From the NCBI GenBank assembly GCA_020072785.1, contig JAIQGG010000009.1:1-64000 (forward strand): a DNA stretch of 64,000 nucleotides, in the 5' to 3' direction. Under the pieces are notes generated by a model, which searched no databases, was not told where the DNA came from, and was given only the letters and a program-made list of their open reading frames with translations. Every line of letters begins with the position of its first letter. The first letter of the stretch is position 1. Below are positions 60,628-64,000 of the stretch, piece after piece. The translations under genes and the position numbers were made by a program. The stretch is from Terriglobia bacterium (GTDB taxonomy: Bacteria > Acidobacteriota > Terriglobia > Acidiferrales > UBA7541).

Positions 60628-61320
60628 TTACAGGTGGCAGTACACGCACGACGTCCCAGTCAGAGTCTGGGCCGGTGTGCTGGGGTACGTCCGGAAGAAC
60701 AGGTGCGCTCCCGAGCTGGGGCCTGCATGGGGATCGTGGCAGGTTGCGCACTGCATTCTGCCGGCGAAGAGCGGAACATTGCCGTTGCCGTCAACCGAGT
60801 TTTGGTCCGCGGCTGGCAATATGCCGATGGCTGCTGCCGTAGTGGGATCGGGGTAAACGAAATTGACCGGGTGCTGCTTGGTCAAGTCCCGTACCGTGGT
60901 GTCATCGGGCATGAAAAGGGTGCCCTGAGGAAGCGGTTGGAAGTTTGCGGCCGGTTGTACTTCGTACCAGGAGTTGATGGCAACCGTACCGTCATGGCAG
61001 CTCAAGCACAGGTTACTCACCACCAGCTGGCCGCCAAGGTCAGTCGGAGTGGAACGCATGCTATCGCTGGTGTAAACGCCATAGCTGGCGACGTTCGACA
61101 GGGTGTGGTTCCACAGCAAATAGCCGGGACCCGTCGGGGCGCTGCCAAATTTATGGGCAACGTGGCAGAAATTACAAAGTGTGTAGCTGGCGCCGCCCAA
61201 TTGCGTCTTGAAATCATGGGCGGAACCATACACGGCCGATTTGGGGGCCCTTGCGGCATACGCTGGAAACGCGATGCATACCGCCAAGGCCAACAGAGCG
61301 ACCTTTACGACTAGTTTCAT
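60628..61320 (-). CDS. Tetrahaem c-type cytochrome
   Basis: A 230-residue exported cytochrome. A signal peptide (VALLALAVCIAFPAYA) is followed by four CxxCH motifs: CNFCH, CLSCH, CATCH and CVYCH, the last one residue before the C-terminus. Segments such as LWNHTLS and CLSCHDGTVAI match the 12-haem protein, so the two are related. Suitable as a periplasmic carrier or as the plug of the barrel. Confidence 0.9.
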   Translation of the reverse strand: MKLVVKVALLALAVCIAFPAYAARAPKSAVYGSAHDFKTQLGGASYTLCNFCHVAHKFGSAPTGPGYLLWNHTLSNVASYGVYTSDSMRSTPTDLGGQLVVSNLCLSCHDGTVAINSWYEVQPAANFQPLPQGTLFMPDDTTVRDLTKQHPVNFVYPDPTTAAAIGILPAADQNSVDGNGNVPLFAGRMQCATCHDPHAGPSSGAHLFFRTYPSTPAQTLTGTSCVYCHL

Positions 61321-61422
61321 ACGGCCTCCTTGAACAACGACTGCTTATCCGGTGCACGTTCTCCGCAGCAGCAACCACAACTGCCGCGGCCCCTGTCCGG
61401 CTTATCGCCGGAACAGAAACTC

Positions 61423-62487
61423 TTAGTTTTCGCCCCCCAGGAATTGAAAGATCTGCAAACGATGATTCAGCTGATCGCTCACGTAGACCTTCTGGCTCTG
61501 GTCGATGTAAATTCCCAGGGGAAGGTTAAAGGCCCCGGGTACGTTGCCGAACTGTCCGATCCACATCAGCAGCACGCCCTTGGGGCTGAAAATCTGAAAA
61601 TTATTGAAGGCGGCGTCCACCACCCAGTAGTTGCCTTCCTTATCTATGGCAATGCCCTTGGGACGGGTGAACTCGCCCGGCCGGTCCCCCCGGGTGCCGA
61701 AGCGCCGCACAAACTTAAAACCTGGCGTAAACACCTGCACGGAGCAACTTCCCGTATCCGTAACTGCAAAACTGCCGTCGGGCCCCACGGCAATCCCCAC
61801 GGGAAAATTGAACTCGCCGTTCTTTTCGCCGCGCTTGCCGACTGTATTCTTTAGTTCCAGAGTGTCCAGATCGAACACCAGCACCTGGTGCAGATGAGAG
61901 TCCACCACGTAAAGGCGCCGGCGGCCTTCGTCCAGCGCCATGAAAGTGGGATTTTTGACGCCATCTTTGCCGCCCAAGGTGGCCAGGAGCTGGCCGTTGG
62001 GGTCGAACTTCAAGACCATGTGTTGCAGTGGATCGGAGACGAAGATGTTGTCTTGGGCATCCACCACGACGCCCAGCGGCGTCTGCAGCACAATGCCCCG
62101 GTCGCCCTGCAAACGGCTGACTGTTTTTTTCGCCTGGTCAATGATGAATACGACGGACCGCTGCGTGGAGGCGAAGATGATCCGCCCGTGCGAGTCCGTG
62201 GCAATTCCCGCAGGTTTCTCGAAAAACTCCGTGGCATTGGGGTCGGGATTGCCCACCATCTTGTCGAGCCAGGACTTTTTCTTTCTGGGCTCTATGTCGA
62301 AGTTGTTCGACAACTGCTGCAAATACTTGACGCGCGGTTTGTCCGGAGGCAGCGGCCAGATCAGCTGCGAGGTGTCCACCTTGGTCGCCTGCGGCTTCTG
62401 CTTGTCGGTTGCGGCTAGCAGAAGGGGCAGGGCCAAAGCTACAAGGGCTAGTTGCAGGAGGCGGATTGTTTTTCTGTCTTGGTTCAT
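61423..62487 (-). CDS. NHL-repeat beta-propeller protein
   Basis: A 354-residue protein with an N-terminal export signal (LLQLALVALALPLLLAA) and about six NHL repeats from residue 80 (FEKPAGIATDSHGRIIFAST, LQTPLGVVVDAQDNIFVSDP, FNFPVGIAVGPDGSFAVTDT, FTRPKGIAIDKEGNYWVVDA, FNLPLGIYIDQSQKVYVSDQ). Paralogous to the NHL gene at 57610. Pairing of NHL proteins with multihaem cytochromes is a recurring arrangement in metal-reducing bacteria. Confidence 0.85.
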   Translation of the reverse strand: MNQDRKTIRLLQLALVALALPLLLAATDKQKPQATKVDTSQLIWPLPPDKPRVKYLQQLSNNFDIEPRKKKSWLDKMVGNPDPNATEFFEKPAGIATDSHGRIIFASTQRSVVFIIDQAKKTVSRLQGDRGIVLQTPLGVVVDAQDNIFVSDPLQHMVLKFDPNGQLLATLGGKDGVKNPTFMALDEGRRRLYVVDSHLHQVLVFDLDTLELKNTVGKRGEKNGEFNFPVGIAVGPDGSFAVTDTGSCSVQVFTPGFKFVRRFGTRGDRPGEFTRPKGIAIDKEGNYWVVDAAFNNFQIFSPKGVLLMWIGQFGNVPGAFNLPLGIYIDQSQKVYVSDQLNHRLQIFQFLGGEN

Positions 62488-62499
62488 GACTGGCTCATC

Positions 62500-63321
62500 T
62501 CACGGGTTTTTGTCTTTGGGCTTCGGCGGCTTTTGCGGCATGGTCGAGGGCTGTTTGGAGCGCATTTGCGCTTCCTTCTCCCGTTGCGCTTCGAGTGCAT
62601 CCGCGCGTTTCTGCGCTTCCGCCATATTGGCTTCGTCATTGGCCAGATGGCAGGCATCGCATACGTCCATTTTTTTGCCCTTGTATTCCGTCACGCGGAT
62701 CAACTTCGCCCGCGTGGCGGCGTGGTTTTCATGACAGGTCAGGCAGGAAATCTTCTCCCCCGGTTGGAGCGGATTGGGAGCATCCGCGACCTTGTGGTTT
62801 CCCATCGGGTGACCAAACTTCAACGTCGGATCCAGCCCGATTTTGGGAATCTGGTTGAACTCTTCGCCGCTGAGCGTCTGCCCGGCAAACAACTCCACGC
62901 TTTCGCCCGCGTTGGCGCGCACCCCGTGGCAGGCCAGGCACAGCGCGTTCATCGGCGCGCGGGTCTGCGCGGTGAACTCCGAGCTGTGCGGGTCGTGGCA
63001 GACGATGCAGCGCTTCTGTTCGTAGGGGCGGTGCAGCATGCCGTCGTTTTCGACCTTGGCCAGCTCGTGGCAGGTGAGGCAGATCTCCCCGGCCGGCGCC
63101 GTCAGCCCGATCCGTGTGGTCTCCCCTTTGGTTTCCACGGTGTGGCAGGCCGTGCAGCCCAGGGCCATCGCCGAGTGCACGTGCTTGCCTTGCTGCTTTT
63201 CCGCGTGGCATTCCGTGCATTGCGCGGCGTCGAAGTCCGCCGCCAGTGCTACCGGATGCTCGGCCACTTGCTGCGGCGGGAGCGCCCACACCAATAGCGC
63301 ATAAAGGAAAAAGCAGATCAT
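62500..63321 (-). CDS. Heptahaem c-type cytochrome
   Basis: A 273-residue cytochrome. A hydrophobic N-terminus (MICFFLYALLVWALPP) precedes seven CxxCH motifs (CTECH, CTACH, CLTCH, CIVCH, CLACH, CLTCH, CDACH). A charged C-terminal coiled coil (AEAQKRADALEAQREKEAQM) and a Lys/Pro tail follow. First gene of the cluster, so probably the periplasmic electron donor. Confidence 0.9.
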   Translation of the reverse strand: MICFFLYALLVWALPPQQVAEHPVALAADFDAAQCTECHAEKQQGKHVHSAMALGCTACHTVETKGETTRIGLTAPAGEICLTCHELAKVENDGMLHRPYEQKRCIVCHDPHSSEFTAQTRAPMNALCLACHGVRANAGESVELFAGQTLSGEEFNQIPKIGLDPTLKFGHPMGNHKVADAPNPLQPGEKISCLTCHENHAATRAKLIRVTEYKGKKMDVCDACHLANDEANMAEAQKRADALEAQREKEAQMRSKQPSTMPQKPPKPKDKNP

Positions 63322-63597
63322 TCAGGTAAGGCTCCAGCTTGATCTAACTTTTTCTATACGCAATTTGCATGCCGCTCACCTGCAAGAAATGCGGTTTCTA
63401 ACATCTTTGCTAAAAACAACTTACGGTGGGTTGGTCAGCAGCTTTGTTCCAGAACGGTTGCGGGATGGGTGATTTCACTCAGTGTCGGGGTAAAAGTCGC
63501 AGATGGTTGACAAGGCAGGAGATATGCAAACTTTTTCCGTCCGATCACCACGAAGCGGGCAAAACAAATTTACGGAATTTTCAGCGGATCTGTCTGG
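63322..63597. other. Intergenic region upstream of the cytochrome cluster
   Basis: About 275 bases, AT-richer than its surroundings, between the TPR gene and the first cytochrome gene. It should hold the cluster promoter; I see no clear sigma70 or sigma54 pair. Confidence 0.4.
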
Positions 63598-64000
63598 CTA
63601 GGTTTGCCCGTTTTCCGCTTGTACGATGAGATCAAGAACGCGCTGCCGTTGCGAGAAATTCGGATTTGTCTCCAGCAGTTTTTTCCAGATGCTCAGTGCT
63701 CCGGCGATGTCCTTCAAGCCTTCCTGGCGGATGATTCCCAGGTTCATCATCGTCGGCGCGTAGTTCGGCTGAATCGCCAGGGCCTTGTCGTACTCGGCGA
63801 TGGCCTTCTCCGCTGAGCCTAGGTACCAGTAGGCCGTGCCCAGATCCGTGCGCACATCCATGTTCTTCGGATCGATCTCCAGCACGCGGCGGTAGTTTTC
63901 AATCGCTTCCTGGAACTGCTTGTGATCGTAATAAAAATTACCCAGCTGGATCAGCGCCACGCGGTTCTTCGGGTCGGCCTTTACCGCTGCGAGCAGCGGC
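63598..64000 (-). CDS. TPR-repeat protein, partial
   Basis: The C-terminal 133 residues of a TPR protein that continues beyond the right edge. Three TPR units are visible (ALIQLGNFYYDHKQFQEAIE, DVRTDLGTAYWYLGSAEKAI, APTMMNLGIIRQEGLKDIAG). Its position just upstream of the cytochrome cluster suggests a role in assembly, but that is inference. Confidence 0.85.
   Translation of the reverse strand, partial: PLLAAVKADPKNRVALIQLGNFYYDHKQFQEAIENYRRVLEIDPKNMDVRTDLGTAYWYLGSAEKAIAEYDKALAIQPNYAPTMMNLGIIRQEGLKDIAGALSIWKKLLETNPNFSQRQRVLDLIVQAENGQT

Overview
The window is a 64 kb piece of a GC-rich, Gram-negative, probably acidobacterial chromosome. The evidence for Acidobacteriota is indirect: an Oar-like TonB-dependent receptor with an N-terminal carboxypeptidase-regulatory-like domain, remnants of a serine/threonine kinase/TPR protein and a PxKF protein, multihaem cytochromes, and the general gene style. 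No rRNA or single-copy phylogenetic marker is present, so the phylum is inferred.

Layout. (1) 0-12.3 kb is a stress/low-energy block: a broken UspA/alcohol dehydrogenase chimera, an aeRF1-type release factor, a tight operon (acetyl-CoA synthetase-like ligase, pyruvate dehydrogenase-type E1alpha, E1beta, E2 and an acyl carrier protein), then, on the other strand, a tandem UspA protein, a CBS-pair protein, a LonB-like protease and another UspA protein. A perfect CRP/FNR-type palindrome lies near the left edge. (2) 12.8-17.1 kb is an aerobic benzoyl-CoA (box) module: a BoxR-type regulator, boxC and boxB, with TGCA-rich candidate operators. boxA, benzoate-CoA ligase and boxD are not in the window. 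(3) 17.1-24.7 kb is ordinary chromosome: tRNA-Leu, MFS transporter, flavoprotein, EthD-like protein, ABC-F ATPase, small membrane proteins, DHH phosphoesterase and tRNA-Lys. (4) 24.74-44.44 kb is a genomic island between an intact tRNA-Lys(CTT) and an exact 45-bp copy of its 3' end; integrase remnants sit beside both copies. (5) 44.4-45.6 kb is a graveyard of gene fragments. (6) 45.7-48.3 kb is a TonB-dependent receptor. (7) 48.3-54.9 kb is a complete leader-attenuated histidine operon, hisL-IGDCBHFA, on the minus strand. (8) 54.9-64 kb is a minus-strand cluster of three multihaem c-type cytochromes, two NHL beta-propeller proteins and an outer-membrane barrel, most simply read as a porin-cytochrome conduit for electron transfer across the outer membrane. 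A TPR protein runs off the right edge.

The most unusual content is the island. It carries a PAS histidine kinase, an NtrC-type regulator and a full chemosensory set (CheA, CheW, CheY, two CheB, CheR) with no flagellar gene. Its only receptor is soluble: a group-I truncated (2/2) haemoglobin joined to two PAS domains and a chemoreceptor signalling domain. Directly upstream are a stand-alone truncated haemoglobin and a small four-helix membrane protein; downstream an ABC1/UbiB-type atypical kinase sits 3 bp before the second CheB. The first CheB has lost two of its three catalytic residues while the second keeps all three. I propose a mobile haem-based gas-sensing (O2, NO or CO) chemosensory system that probably controls gene expression or another non-flagellar output.
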